Source of the DNA: Urophycis tenuis
Lineage: Eukaryota; Chordata; Actinopteri; Gadiformes; Phycidae
NCBI GenBank assembly: GCA_036785325.1
Contig: JAXIVH010000001.1
Location: 22,527,455-22,591,454, forward strand
Direction: 5' to 3'
Length of the DNA: 64,000 nt
Shown: positions 22,552 to 35,811 of the stretch, piece by piece
Numbering within the stretch: the first letter of the stretch is position 1
Layout of the letters: each line of letters starts with the position of its first letter
Notes under the pieces: model-generated
What the model was told of the DNA's origin: nothing
What the model saw: the letters and a program-made list of their open reading frames with translations, nothing else
The model's database searches: none
Translations under genes and position numbers: made by a program

Positions 22552-25326
22552 GTAAATGGGAGGGGTTGCGGTTAGGGTTAAGGTTAGGGCTGAGGTTAGG
22601 GTTAGGTATAAGGTTACGGTTTAGGGTTAAGGTTAGGGTTAAGGTTAGGGTTACGGTTAGGGCTAAGGTTAGGGCTAAGGTTAGAGTAAGGGTTAGGGTT
22701 AGCGTTACGGTTAGGGTAAGGTTAGGGTTAGGGTTAGAGGTTAGGGGTTAGGGGTTAGGGTTAAGATGAGGGCTGAGGTTAGGGTTAAGGTTAGGGCTGA
22801 GGTTAGGGTTAGGTTTAAGGTTAGGGATAAGGTTAGGGTTGGGGTTACGGCTGAGATTGGGGTTAAGGTTAGGGTTGAGGTTAGGGTTAGTGTTATGGAT
22901 AAGGATAGGTTAAGTGTTAGGGCCAAGGTTAGGGTTAAGGTTATGGTTAAGATTAGGGTAAGGGCTAGAATTAGGGTTAGGGCTAAGGTTAGGGTTAGGG
23001 TTATGGCTGAGGTTAGGGTTAAGGTTAGGTTTGAGGTTAGTGTTAAGGTTAGGGCCAAGGTTAGGGTTAGGGTTAAGGTTAGGGTTAGGACTAAGGTTAG
23101 GGTTAGGGTTATGGCTGAGGCTAGGGTTAGGGCTAAAGTTAGGGCAAAGGTTAGAGTTAGGGTTAGCGTTAGAGTTAGGGTAGGGTTAGTGTTGGAGGTT
23201 AGGGTAGGCTTAGGGTTAGAGTTAGAGTAGGGGTTAGGGTTAGAGTTAGAGTAGGGGTTAGGGTTAGTGTTAAGGCTAAGGTTAGGGGTTGAGGTTAGTG
23301 TTAAGATTAGGGCCAAGGTAAGGGTTAGTGTTAGGGTTGAGTTAGGGTTAGGGCTAAGGTTAGGCCTATGGTTAGGGTTGGGGTTGAGGTTATCCCTAGG
23401 GTTAGAGTTAGAGCTAGAGATTGAGGAAGGTAGAGTCAAGGTGAGACAGTCTGTACGGACTGAACTCACCCCCGCCGGATCGGGCTAGTACACTCTATCT
23501 CCCCCAACTCCCTCATTTCCATGAGGGAAGACAGGGGAGAAGAGATGGGAGGAGTATATATATTTAATATATATTTTTTTAGTAAGTAAATACATCGAGA
23601 GACTCACAGCTGGAGTGGGTTTTAATCTTTGTATTCAAGGTTGTTCCTCCTCTTTTGATTCCTCGCTGGTGGTGCGTCGTCTCCACCTAGTGGTCGTTTT
23701 GTGAAGAAGAGTTATAGAAATAGAAATAGAAATACTCTATTGTTCCCAGGTTGGGAAATTGCATTAATAGGTAAGTAATAATAATAATAATAGGTAATTG
23801 CAATAGTTGGTAAGGTAATCTATATTTAATTTATTTATTTATATTTGTATATTTATTTAGTCTATTTATTTATTCATTTTTGTTTATTTATTTATTTAGA
23901 TAAAGAGGATCACAGCTGGAGTGAGTTTTTAGTCTTTGTGTTAAAGGCTGGTTGCCTTCTTTTGATTCTTCAGTGGTGGTCCATCGCCTCCATCTAGTGG
24001 TCGTTTTGTGAATAACAGTTGGTAAGGTAATATAAATGGGTTGTGTAGAGAGCCCGTTCTTTCGATGGCCCTGGCTCGGTTAGGTTCGTTAGAGTTATCT
24101 CGATGACCCCCCCCACCTCATCCAACGACTCGGTAGTTGAATAGGGGATCAAAGGCAGTTGCACTCGCCAATATCTAGTCATCCGCAGCTCTCTTTTCCC
24201 ATATTACCAAGAATGAAGTAAAACGAAATGGTTATCTGTCTTGTTGTGATATAACCGCTGATTTGGAGATATAGACTTGTTTTTCCTTTTCCCAAAGGTT
24301 TTCTTTGTTCCAAGATGAAGGTCAATCTAGTTTGATTGAAGGTACTTCCAATGCATTGGTATATTTACTTATTTGAATAAAGACGAGTCACAGCTGGAGT
24401 GAGACTTTTCTTTTCCATTTCTATTTTAGTATAAACGTGCTATCGAAATATTAGGACACGTCATCAGTAGTGGACCCTGGGATCATAGGGTGTTTCTGGC
24501 CATTTTCACTATACACCCTCACCCAAGGGAGGCCCCCCCGAGAGTGATCAATTCTCAAGGTGTGTCGTTTCCGAAATGGAATTGGTATTGGGTTTAAGCT
24601 TTTTTAGGAGTGATCATTTGTTGAGGTAACGTCGAGGTAAGTAAAGGTAAGTAAAACACTTTTTAGGATACATTGTTTTGGTTATGGAGAGGAGGGGGCA
24701 CATACTTACCCCCTGACCAGCACAAACCAGTTGTTAACACCGCTAGGTAGCCCTGGTTTGGCCAATCAGGGCCGGAGCTTGGTTCTTGTCCTCTGTTGGG
24801 TCCAGATGAACTAGCAGAAAACTGGGGTCACGAAGGACCGAGGCCAGCCGTGACAAAGCACTGCCTCCACGGTCCCCCAATGCAGCTATCCTCAGCGATG
24901 GGTGTCCAGACCTAGGAAAGACCAAGACCAGCCCCGACCAGCGGTGCCTTCCCAGTCGGTCCCAGGGTAGGAAAGGCCAAGGCCAGCCGCGACTAAGCAC
25001 TGCCTCCCTGGCCCCTCCAGGACCCCATGCCGAACAGCCTGTTAATAACAATTCCTGTAGCCCATACACCGCGCGACTACAGAGATTGTGTAGGGAGTTG
25101 ACCTTAGAGAAGACTCAATGGCTTACTTTCCTCACCCAAAACAACAATTTCTTGGGGTAGTCTATTCTCGCCGTAGGTACTTCGGTAATGGGTTTTTTTG
25201 TGAAAAGTTTTCCGGATGAAATGCATGCTGGGTAATTGTCTTCTTCCTCCAATATGTCAAGTGTAGGTTAAGGTTAGGGTAGATTTAGGGGTAGAGTTAG
25301 CAGTTAACCTTAACGTTAGGTTTGAA
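22552..25326 (+). repeat. Unit U10, full form
   Basis: 2,775 bp, the same length as U21, with which it shares the shortened TAA tract (no CAA interruption). Array to about 23390. Markers: GGATAAGGATAGG in the array (shared with U11) and GTAGCCCATAC in the GC-rich block, the only copy where that block's translation changes. Confidence 0.95.
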
Positions 25327-28110
25327 GTAAATGGGAGGGGTTGCGGTTAGGGTTAAGGTTAGGGCTGAGGTTAGGGTTAGGTATAAGGTTACGGTTTAGG
25401 GTTAAGGTTAGGGTTAAGGTTAGGGTTACGGTTAGGGCTAAGGTTAGGGCTAAGGTTAGAGTAAGGGTTAGGGTTAGCGTTACGGTTAGGGTAAGGTTAG
25501 GGTTAGGGTTAGAGGTTAGGGGTTAGGGGTTAGGGTTAAGATGAGGGCTGAGGTTAGGGTTAAGGTTAGGGCTGAGGTTAGGGTTAGGTTTAAGGTTAGG
25601 GATAAGGTTAGGGTTGGGGTTACGGCTGAGATTGGGGTTAAGGTTAGGGTTGAGGTTAGGGTTAGTGTTATGGATAAGGATAGGTTAAGTGTTAGGGCCA
25701 AGGTTAGGGTTAAGGTTATGGTTAAGATTAGGGTTAGGGCTAGAATTAGGGTTAGGGCTAAGGTTAGGGTTAGGGTTATGGCTGAGGTTTGGGTTAAGGT
25801 TAGGTTTGAGGTTAGGGTTAAGGTTAGGGCCAAGGTTAGGGTTAGGGTTAAGGTTAGGGTTAGGGCTAAGGTTAGGGTTAGGGTTATGGCTGAGGCTAGG
25901 GTTAGGGCTAAAGTTAGGGCAAAGGTTAGAGTTAGGGTTAGCGTTAGAGTTAGGGTAGGGTTAGTGTTGGAGGTTAGGGTAGGCTTAGGGTTAGAGTTAG
26001 AGTAGGGGTTAGGGTTAGAGTTAGAGTAGGGGTTAGGGTTAGTGTTAAGGCTAAGGTTAGGGGTTGAGGTTAGTGTTAAGATTAGGGCCAAGGTAAGGGT
26101 TAGTGTTAGGGTTGAGTTAGGGTTGGGGCTAAGGTTAGGCCTATGGTTAGGGTTGGGGTTGAGGTTATCCCTAGGGTTAGAGTTAGAGCTAGAGATTGAG
26201 GAAGGTAGAGTCAAGGTGAGACAGTCTGTACGGACTGAACTCACCCCCGCCGGATCGGGCTAGTACACTCTATCTCCCCCAACTCCCTCATTTCCATGAG
26301 GGAAGACAGGGGAGAAGAGATGGGAGGAGTATATATATTTAATATATATTTTTTTAGTAAATAAATACATCGAGAGACTCACCGCTGGAGTGGGTTTTAA
26401 TCTTTGTATTCAAGGTTGTTCCTCCTCTTTTGATTCCTCGCTGGTGGTGCGTCGTCTCCACCTAGTGGTCGTTTTGTGAAGAAGAGTTATAGAAATAGAA
26501 ATAGAAATACTCTATTGTTCCCAGGTTGGGAAATTGCATTAATAGGTAAGTAATAATAATAATAACAATAATAATAGGTAATTGCAATAGTTGGTAAGGT
26601 AATCTATATTTAATTTATATATTTATATTTGTATATTTATTTAGTCTATTTATTTATTCATTTTTGTTTATTTATTTATTTAGATAAAGAGGATCACAGC
26701 TGGAGTGAGTTTTTAGTCTTTGTGTTAAAGGCTGGTTGCCTTCTTTTGATTCTTCAGTGGTGGTCCATCGCCTCCATCTAGTGGTCGTTTTGTGAATAAC
26801 AGTTGGTAAGGTAATATAAATGGGTTGTGTAGAGAGCCCGTTCTTTCGATGGCCCTGGCTCGGTTAGGTTCGTTAGAGTTATCTCGATGACCCCCCCCAC
26901 CTCATCCAACGACTCGGTAGTTGAATAGGGGATCAAAGGCAGTTGCACTCGCCAATATCTAGTCATCCGCAGCTCTCTTTTCCCATATTACCAAGAATGA
27001 AGTAAAACGAAATGGTTATCTGTCTTGTTGTGATATAACCGCTGATTTGGAGACATAGACTTGTTTTTCCTTTTCCCAAAGGTTTTCTTTGTTCCAAGAT
27101 GAAGGTCAATCTAGTTTGATTGAAGGTACTTCCAATGCATTGGTATATTTACTTATTTGAATAAAGACGAGTCACAGCTGGAGTGAGACTTTTCTTTTCC
27201 ATTTCTATTTTAGTATAAACGTGCTATCGAAATATTAGGACACGTCATCAGTAGTGGACCCTGGGATCATAGGGTGTTTCTGGCCATTGTCACTATACAC
27301 CCTCACCCAAGGGAGGCCCCCCCGAGAGTGATCAATTCTCAAGGTGTGTCGTTTCCGAAATGGAATTGGTATTGGGTTTAAGCTTTTTTAGGAGTGATCA
27401 TTTGTTGAGGTAACGTCGAGGTAAGTAAAGGTAAGTAAAACACTTTTTAGGATACATTGTTTTGGTTATGGAGAGGAGGGGGCACATACTTACCCCCTGA
27501 CCAGCACAAACCAGTTGTTAACACCGCTAGGTAGCCCTGGTTTGGCCAATCAGGGCCGGAGCTTGGTTCTTGTCCTCTGTTGGGTCCAGATGAACTAGCA
27601 GAAAACTGGGGTCACGAAGGACCGAGGCCAGCCGTGACAAAGCACTGCCTCCACGGTCCCCCAATGCAGCTATCCTCAGCGATGGGTGTCCAGACCTAGG
27701 AAAGACCAAGACCAGCCCCGACCAGCGGTGCCTTCCCAGTCGGTCCCAGGGTAGGAAAGGCCAAGGCCAGCCGCGACTAAGCACTGCCTCCCTGGCCCCT
27801 CCAGGACCCCATGCCGAACAGCCTGTTAATAACAATTCCTGTGCCCCATACACCGCGCGACTACAGAGATTGTGTAGGGAGTTGACCTTAGAGAAGACTC
27901 AATGGCTTACTTTCCTCACCCAAAACAACAATTTCTTGGGGTAGTCTATTCTCGCCGTAGGTACTTCGGTAATGGGTTTTTTTGTGAAAAGTTTTCCGGA
28001 TGAAATGCATGCTGGGTAATTGTCTTCTTCCTCCAATATGTCAAGTGTAGGTTAAGGTTAGGGTAGATTTAGGGGTAGAGTTAGCAGTTAACCTTAACGT
28101 TAGGTTTGAA
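25327..28110 (+). repeat. Unit U11, full form
   Basis: 2,784 bp. Array to about 26166. It shares GGATAAGGATAGG with U10 and GGAGACATAGAC with U9. A TTTATATATTT change lies in the (TTTA)n tract near 26618. Confidence 0.95.
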
Positions 28111-30835
28111 GTAAATGGGAGGGGTTGCGGTTAGGGTTAAGGTTAGGGCTGAGGTTAGGGTTAGGTATAAGGTTACGGTTTAGGGTTAAGGTTAGGGTTA
28201 AGGTTAGGGTTACGGTTAGGGCTAAGGTTAGGGTTAGGGTTAGAGGTTAGGGGTTAGGGGTTAGGGTTAAGATGAGGGCTGAGGTTAGGGTTAAGGTTAG
28301 GGCTGAGGTTAGGGTTAGGTTTAAGGTTAGGGATAAGGTTAGGGTTGGGGTTACGGCTGAGATTGGGGTTAAGGTTAGGATTGAGGTTAGGGTTAGTGTT
28401 ATGGATAAGGTTAGGTTAAGTGTTAGGGCCAAGGTTAGGGTTAAGGTTATGGTTAAGATTAGGGTTAGGGCTAGAATTAGGGTTAGGGCTAAGGTTAGGG
28501 TTAGGGTTATGACTGAGGTTAGGGTTAAGGTTAGGTTTGAGGTTAGTGTTAAGGTTAGGGCCAAGGTTAGGGTTAGGGTTAAGGTTAGGGTTAGGGCTAA
28601 GGTTAGGGTTAGGGTTATGGCTGAGGCTAAGGTTAGGGCTAAAGTTAGGGCAAAGATTAGAGTTAGGGTTAGCGTTAGAGTTAGGGTAGGGTTAGTGTTG
28701 GAGGTTAGGGTAGGCTTAGAGTTAGAGTAGGGGTTAGGGTTAGAGTTAGAGTAGGGGTTAGGGTTAGTGTTAAGGCTAAGGTTAGGGGTTGAGGTTAGTG
28801 TTAAGATTAGGGCCAAGGTAAGGGTTAGTGTTAGGGTTGAGTTAGGGTTTGGGCTAAGGTTAGGCCTATGGTTAGGGTTGGGGTTGAGGTTATCCCTAGG
28901 GTTAGAGTTAGAGCTAGAGATTGAGGAAGGTAGAGTCAAGGTGAGACAGTCTGTACGGACTGAACTCACCCCCGCCGGATCGGGCTAGTACACTCTATCT
29001 CCCCCAACTCCCTCATTTCCATGAGGGAAGACAGGGGAGAAGAGATGGGAGGAGTATATATATTTAATATATATTTTTTTAGTAAATAAATACATCGAGA
29101 GACTCACAGCTGGAGTGGGTTTTAATCTTTGTATTCAAGGTTGTTCCTCCTCTTTTGATTCCTCGCTGGTGGTGCGTCGTCTCCACCTAGTGGTCGTTTT
29201 GTGAAGAAGAGTTATAGAAATAGAAATAGAAATACTCTATTGTTCCCAGGTTGGGAAATTGCATTAATAGGTAAGTAATAATAATAATAACAATAATAAT
29301 AGGTAATTGCAATAGTTGGTAAGGTAATCTATATTTAATTTATTTATTTATATTTGTATATTTATTTAGTCTATTTATTTATTCATTTTTGTTTATTTAT
29401 TTATTTAGATAAAGAGGATCACAGCTGGAGTGAGTTTTTAGTCTTTGTGTTAAAGGCTGGTTGCCTTCTTTTGATTCTTCAGTGGTGGTCCATCGCCTCC
29501 ATCTAGTGGTCGTTTTGTGAATAACAGTTGGTAAGGTAATATAAATGGGTTGTGTAGAGAGCCCGTTCTTTCGATGGCCCTGGCTCGGTTAGGTTCGTTA
29601 GAGTTATCTCGATGACCCCCCCCACCTCATCCAACGACTCGGTAGTTGAATAGGGGATCAAAGGCAGTTGCACTCGCCAATATCTAGTCATCCGCAGCTC
29701 TCTTTTCCCATATTACCAAGAATGAAGTAAAACGAAATGGTTATCTGTCTTGTTGTGATATAACCGCTGATTTGGAGATATAGACTTGTTTTTCCTTTTC
29801 CCAAAGGTTTTCTTTGTTCCAAGATGAAGGTCAATCTAGTTTGATTGAAGGTACTTCCAATGCATTGGTATATTTACTTATTTGAATAAAGACGAGTCAC
29901 AGCTGGAGTGAGACTTTTCTTTTCCATTTCTATTTTAGTATAAACGTGCTATCGAAATATTAGGACACGTCATCAGTAGTGGACCCTGGGATCATAGGGT
30001 GTTTCTGGCCATTGTCACTATACACCCTCACCCAAGGGAGGCCCCCCCGAGAGTGATCAATTCTCAAGGTGTGTCGTTTCCGAAATGGAATTGGTATTGG
30101 GTTTAAGCTTTTTTAGGAGTGATCATTTGTTGAGGTAACGTCGAGGTAAGTAAAGGTAAGTAAAACACTTTTTAGGATACATTGTTTTGGTTATGGAGAG
30201 GAGGGGGCACATACTTACCCCCTGACCAGCACAAACCAGTTGTTAACACCGCTAGGTAGCCCTGGTTTGGCCAATCAGGGCCGGAGCTTGGTTCTTGTCC
30301 TCTGTTGGGTCCAGATGAACTAGCAGAAAACTGGGGTCACGAAGGACCGAGGCCAGCCGTGACAAAGCACTGCCTCCACGGTCCCCCAATGCAGCTATCC
30401 TCAGCGATGGGTGTCCAGACCTAGGAAAGACCAAGACCAGCCCCGACCAGCGGTGCCTTCCCAGTCGGTCCCAGGGTAGGAAAGGCCAAGGCCAGCCGCG
30501 ACTAAGCACTGCCTCCCTGGCCCCTCCAGGACCCCATGCCGAACAGCCTGTTAATAACAATTCCTGTGCCCCATACACCGCGCGACTACAGAGATTGTGT
30601 AGGAAGTTGACCTTAGAGAAGAATCAATGGCTTACTTTCCTCACCCAAAACAACAATTTCTTGGGGTAGTCTATTCTCGCCGTAGGTACTTCGGTAATGG
30701 GTTTTTTTGTGAAAAGTTTTCCGGATGAAATGCATGCTGGGTAATTGTCTTCTTCCTCCAATATGTCAAGTGTAGGTTAGGGTTAGGGTAGATTTAGGGG
30801 TAGAGTTAGCAGTTAACCTTAACGTTAGGTTTGAA
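28111..30835 (+). repeat. Unit U12, full form, subtype A
   Basis: 2,725 bp, nearly the same as U1. Array to about 28890. The last ~60 bp carry GTAGGTTAGGGTTAGGG, a variant otherwise seen only at the end of U16. The right part of U12 and of U16 therefore belongs to the four-unit duplication. Confidence 0.95.
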
Positions 30836-33022
30836 GTAAATGGGAGGGGTTGCGGTTAGGGTTAAGGTTAGGGCTGAGGTTAGGGTTAGGTATAAGGTTA
30901 CGGTTTAGGGTTAAGGTTAGGGTTAAGGTTAGGGTTACGGTTAGGGCTAAGGTTAGGGCTAAGGTTAGAGTAAGGGTTAGGGTTAGCGTTACGGTTAGGG
31001 TAAGGTTAGGGTTAGGGTTAGGGTTAGAGGTTAGGGGTTAGGGGTTAGGGTTAAGATGAGGGCTGAGGTTAGGGCTAAGGTTAGGGCTGAGGTTAGGGTT
31101 AGGTTTAAGGTTAGGGATAAGGTTAGGGTTGGGGTTACGGCTGAGATTGGGGTTAAGGTTAGGGTTGAGGTTAGGGTTAGTGTTATGGATAAGGTTAGGT
31201 TAAGTGTTAGGGCCAAGGTTAGGGTTAAGGTTATGGTTAAGATTAGGGTTAGGGCTAGAATTAGGGTTAGGGCTAAGGTTAGGGTTAGGGTTATGGCTGA
31301 GGTTAGGGTTAAGGTTAGGTTTGAGGTTAGTGTTAAGGTTAGGGCCAAGGTTAGGGTTAGGGTTAAGGTTAGGGTTAGGGCTAAGGTTAGGGTTAGGGTT
31401 ATGGCTGAGGCTAGGGTTAAGGTTAGGTTTGAGGTTAGGGTTAAGGTTAGGGCCAAGGTTAGGGTTAGGGTTAAGGTTAGGGTTAGGGCTAAGGTTAGGG
31501 TTAGGGTTATGGCTGAGGCTAGGGTTAGGGCTAAAGTTAGGGCAAAGGTTAGAGTTAGGGTTAGCGTTAGAGTTAGGGTAGGGTTAGTGTTGGAGGTTAG
31601 GGTAGGCTTAGGGTTAGAGTTAGAGTAGGGGTTAGGGTTAGAGTTAGAGTAGGGGTTAGGGTTAGTGTTAAGGCTAAGGTTAGGGGTTGAGGTTAGTGTT
31701 AAGATTAGGGCCAAGGTAAGGGTTAGTGTTAGGGTTGAGTTAGGGTTAGGGCTAAGGTTAGGCCTATGGTTAGGGTTGGGTTCGTTAGAGTTATCTCGAT
31801 GACCCCCCCCACCTCATCCAACGACTCGGTAGTTGAATAGGGGATCAAAGGCAGTTGCACTCGCCAATATCTAGTCATCCGCAGCTCTCTTTTCCCATAT
31901 TACCAAGAATGAAGTAAAACGAAATGGTTATCTGTCATGTTGTGATATAACCGCTGAATTGGAGATATAGACTTGTTTTTCCTTTTCCCAAAGGTTTTCT
32001 TTGTTCCAAGATGAAGGTCAATCTAGTTTGATTGAAGGTACTTCCAATGCATTGGTATATTTACTTATTTGAATAAAGACGAGTCACAGCTGGAGTGAGA
32101 CTTTTCTTTTCCATTTCTATTTTAGTATAAACGTGCTATCGAAATATTAGGACACGTCATCAGTAGTGGACCCTGGGATCATAGGGTGTTTCTGGCCATT
32201 GTCACTATACACCCTCACCCAAGGGAGGCCCCCCCGAGAGTGATCAATTCTCAAGGTGTGTCGTTTCCGAAATGGAATTGGTATTGGGTTTAAGCTTTTT
32301 TAGGAGTGATCATTTGTTGAGGTAACGTCGAGGTAAGTAAAGGTAAGTAAAACACTTTTTAGGATACATTGTTTTGGTTATGGAGAGGAGGGGGCACATA
32401 CTTACCCCCTGACCAGCACAAACCAGTTGTTAACACCGCTAGGTAGCCCTGGTTTGGCCAATCAGGGCCGGAGCTTGGTTCTTGTCCTCTGTTGGGTCCA
32501 GATGAACTAGCAGAAAACTGGGGTCACGAAGGACCGAGGCCAGCCGTGACAAAGCACTGCCTCCACGGTCCCCCAATGCAGCTATCCTCAGTGATGGGTG
32601 TCCAGACCTAGGAAAGACCAAGACCAGCCCCGACCAGCGGTGCCTTCCCAGTCGGTCCCAGGGTAGGAAAGGCCAAGGCCAGCCGCGACTAAGCACTGCC
32701 TCCCTGGCCCCTCCAGGACCCCATGCCGAACAGCCTGTTAATAACAATTCCTGTGCCCCATACACCGCGCGACTACAGAGATTGTGTAGGGAGTTGACCT
32801 TAGAGAAGACTCAATGGCTTACTTTCCTCACCCAAAACAACAATTTCTTGGGGTAGTCTATTCTCGCCGTAGGTACTTCGGTAATGGGTTTTTTTGTGAA
32901 AAGTTTTCCGGATGAAATGCATGCTGGGTAATTGTCTTCTTCCTCCAATATGTCAAGTGTAGGTTAAGGTTAGGGTAGATTTAGGGGTAGAGTTAGCAGT
33001 TAACCTTAACGTTAGGTTTGAA
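30836..33022 (+). repeat. Unit U13, short junction, first unit of block copy 1
   Basis: 2,187 bp. The array carries a 108-bp tandem duplication (about 31411-31518) that lengthens the Val-Arg frame to 190 codons. It matches U17 in length and in this duplication. It has U4-like CATGTTGTG and GAATTGGAG markers, and the short junction is near 31780. Confidence 0.95.
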
Positions 33023-35811
33023 GTAAATGGGAGGGGTTGCGGTTAGGGTTAAGGTTAGGGCTGAGGTTAGGGTTAGGTATAAGGTTACGGTTTAGGGTTA
33101 AGGTTAGGGTTAAGGTTAGGGTTACGGTTAGGGCTAAGGTTAGGGCTAAGGTTAGAGTCAGGGTTAGGGTTAGCGTTACAGTTAGGGTAAGGTTAGGGTT
33201 AGGGTTAGAGGTTAGGGGTAAGGGGTTAGGGTTAAGATGAGGGCTGAGGTTAGGGTTAAGGTTAGGGCTGAGGTTAGGGTTAGGTTTAAGGTTAGGGATA
33301 AGGTTAGGGTTGGGGTTACGGCTGAGATTGGGGTTAAGTTTAGGGTTGAGGTTAGGGTTAGTGTTATGGATAAGGTTAGGTTAAGTGTTAGGGCCAAGGT
33401 TAGGGTTAAGGTTATGGTTAAGATTAGGGTTAGGGCTAGAATTAGGGTTAGGGCTAAGGTTAGGGTTAGGGTTATGGCTGAGGGCTAGAATTAGGGTTAG
33501 GGCTAAGGTTAGGGTTAGGGTTATGGCTGAGGTTAGGTTTGAGGTTAGTGTTAAGGTTAGGGCCAAGGTTAGGGTTAGGGTTAAGGTTAGGGTTAGGGCT
33601 AAGGTTACGGTTAGGGTTATGGCTGAGGCTAGGGTTAGGGCTAAAGTTAGGGCAAAGGTTAGAGTTAGGGTTAGCGTTAGAGTTAGGGTAGGGTTAGTGT
33701 TGGAGGTTAGGGTAGGCTTAGGGTTAGAGTTAGAGTAGGGGTTAGGGTTAGAGTTAGAGTAGGGGTTAGGGTTAGTGTTAAGGCTAAGGTTAGGGGTTGA
33801 GGTTAGTGTTAAGATTAGGGCCAAGGTAAGGGTTAGTGTTAGGGTTGAGTTAGGGTTAGGGCTAAGGTTAGGCCTATGGTTAGGGTTGGGGTTGAGGTTA
33901 GCGTTACGGTTAGGGTAAGGTTAGGGTTAGGGTTAGAGGTTAGGGGTTAGGGTTAAGATGAGGGCTGAGGTTAGGGTTAAGGTTAGGGCTGAGGTTAGGG
34001 TTAGGTTTAAGGTTAGGGATAAGGTTAGGGTTGGGGTTACGGCTGAGATTGGGGTTAAGGTTAGGGTTGAGGTTAGGGTTAGTGTTATGGATAAGGTTAG
34101 GTTAAGTGTTAGGGCCAAGGTTAGGGTTAAGGTTATGGTTAAGATTAGGGTTAGGGCTAGAATTAGGGTTAGGGCTAAGGTTAGGGTTAGGGTTATGGCT
34201 GAGGTTAGGGTTAAGGTTAGGTTTGAGGTTAGTGTTAAGGTTAGGGCCAAGGTTAGGGTTAGGGTTAAGGTTAGGGTTAGGGCTAAGGTTAGGGTTAGGG
34301 TTATGGCTGAGGCTAGGGTTAGGGCTAAAGTTAGGGCAAAGGTTAGAGTTAGGGTTAGCGTTAGAGTTAGGGTAGGGTTAGTGTTGGAGGTTAGGGTAGG
34401 CTTAGAGTTAGAGTAGGGGTTAGGGTTAGAGTTAGAGTAGGGGTTAGGGTTAGTGTTAAGGCTAAGGTTAGGGGTTGAGGTTAGTGTTAAGATTAGGGCC
34501 AAGGTAAGGGTTAGTGTTAGGGTTGAGTTAGGGTTAGGGCTAAGGTTAGGCCTATGGTTAGGGTTGGGTTCGTTAGAGTTATCTCGATGACCCCCCCCAC
34601 CTCATCCAACGACTCGGTAGTTGAATAGGGGATCAAAGGCAGTTGCACTCGCCAATATCTAGTCATCCGCAGCTCTCTTTTCCCATATTACCAAGAATGA
34701 AGTAAAACGAAATGGTTATCTGTCTTGTTGTGATATAACCGCTGATTTGGAGATATAGACTTGTTTTTCCTTTTCCCAAAGGTTTTCTTTGTTCCAAGAT
34801 GAAGGTCAATCTAGTTTGATTGAAGGTACTTCCAATGCATTGGTATATTTACTTATTTGAATAAAGACGAGTCACAGTTGGAGTGAGACTTTTCTTTTCC
34901 ATTTCTATTTTAGTATAAACGTGCTATCGAAATATTAGGACACGTCATCAGTAGTGGACCCTGGGATCATAGGGTGTTTCTGGCCATTGTCACTATACAC
35001 CCTCACCCAAGGGAGGCCCCCCCCGAGAGTGATCAATTCTCAAGGTGTGTCGTTTCCGAAATGGAATTGGTATTGGGTTTAAACTTTTTTAGGAGTGATC
35101 ATTTGTTGAGGTAACGTCGAGGTAAGTAAAGGTGAGTAAAACACTTTTTAGGATACATTGTTTTGGTTATGGAGAGGAGGGGGCACATACTTACCCCCTG
35201 ACCAGCACAAACCAGTTGTTAACACCGCTAGGTAGCCCTGGTTTGGCCAATCAGGGCCGGAGCTTGGTTCTTGTCCTCTGTTGGGTCCAGATGAACTAGC
35301 AGAAAACTGGGGTCACGAAGGACCGAGGCCAGCCGTGACAAAGCACTGCCTCCACGGTCCCCCAATGCAGCTATCCTCAGCGATGGGTGTCCAGACCTAG
35401 GAAAGACCAAGACCAGCCCCGACCAGCGGTGCCTTCCCAGTCGGTCCCAGGGTAGGAAAGGCCAAGGCCAGCCGCGACTAAGCACTGCCTCCCTGGCCCC
35501 TCCAGGACCCCATGCCGAACAGCCTGTTAATAACAATTCCTGTGCCCCATACACCGCGCGACTACAGAGATTGTGTAGGAAGTTGACCTTAGAGAAGACT
35601 CAATGGCTTACTTTCCTCACCCAAAACAACAATTTCTTGGGGTACTCTATTCTCGCCGTAGGTACTTCGGTAATGGGTTTTTTTGTGAAAAGTTTTCCGG
35701 ATGAAATGCATGCTGGGTAATTGTCTTCTTCCTCCAATATGTCAAGTGTAGGTTAAGGTTAGGGTAGATTTAGGGGTAGAGTTAGCAGTTAACCTTAACG
35801 TTAGGTTTGAA
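33023..35811 (+). repeat. Unit U14, double array, second unit of block copy 1
   Basis: 2,789 bp, matching U18 (and close to U5). Arrays join near 33900. It has the same 49-bp duplication as U5 and the marker GGGTTAAGTTTAGGG shared only with U18. Short junction near 34570; private GGTGAGTAAAAC near 35132. Confidence 0.95.
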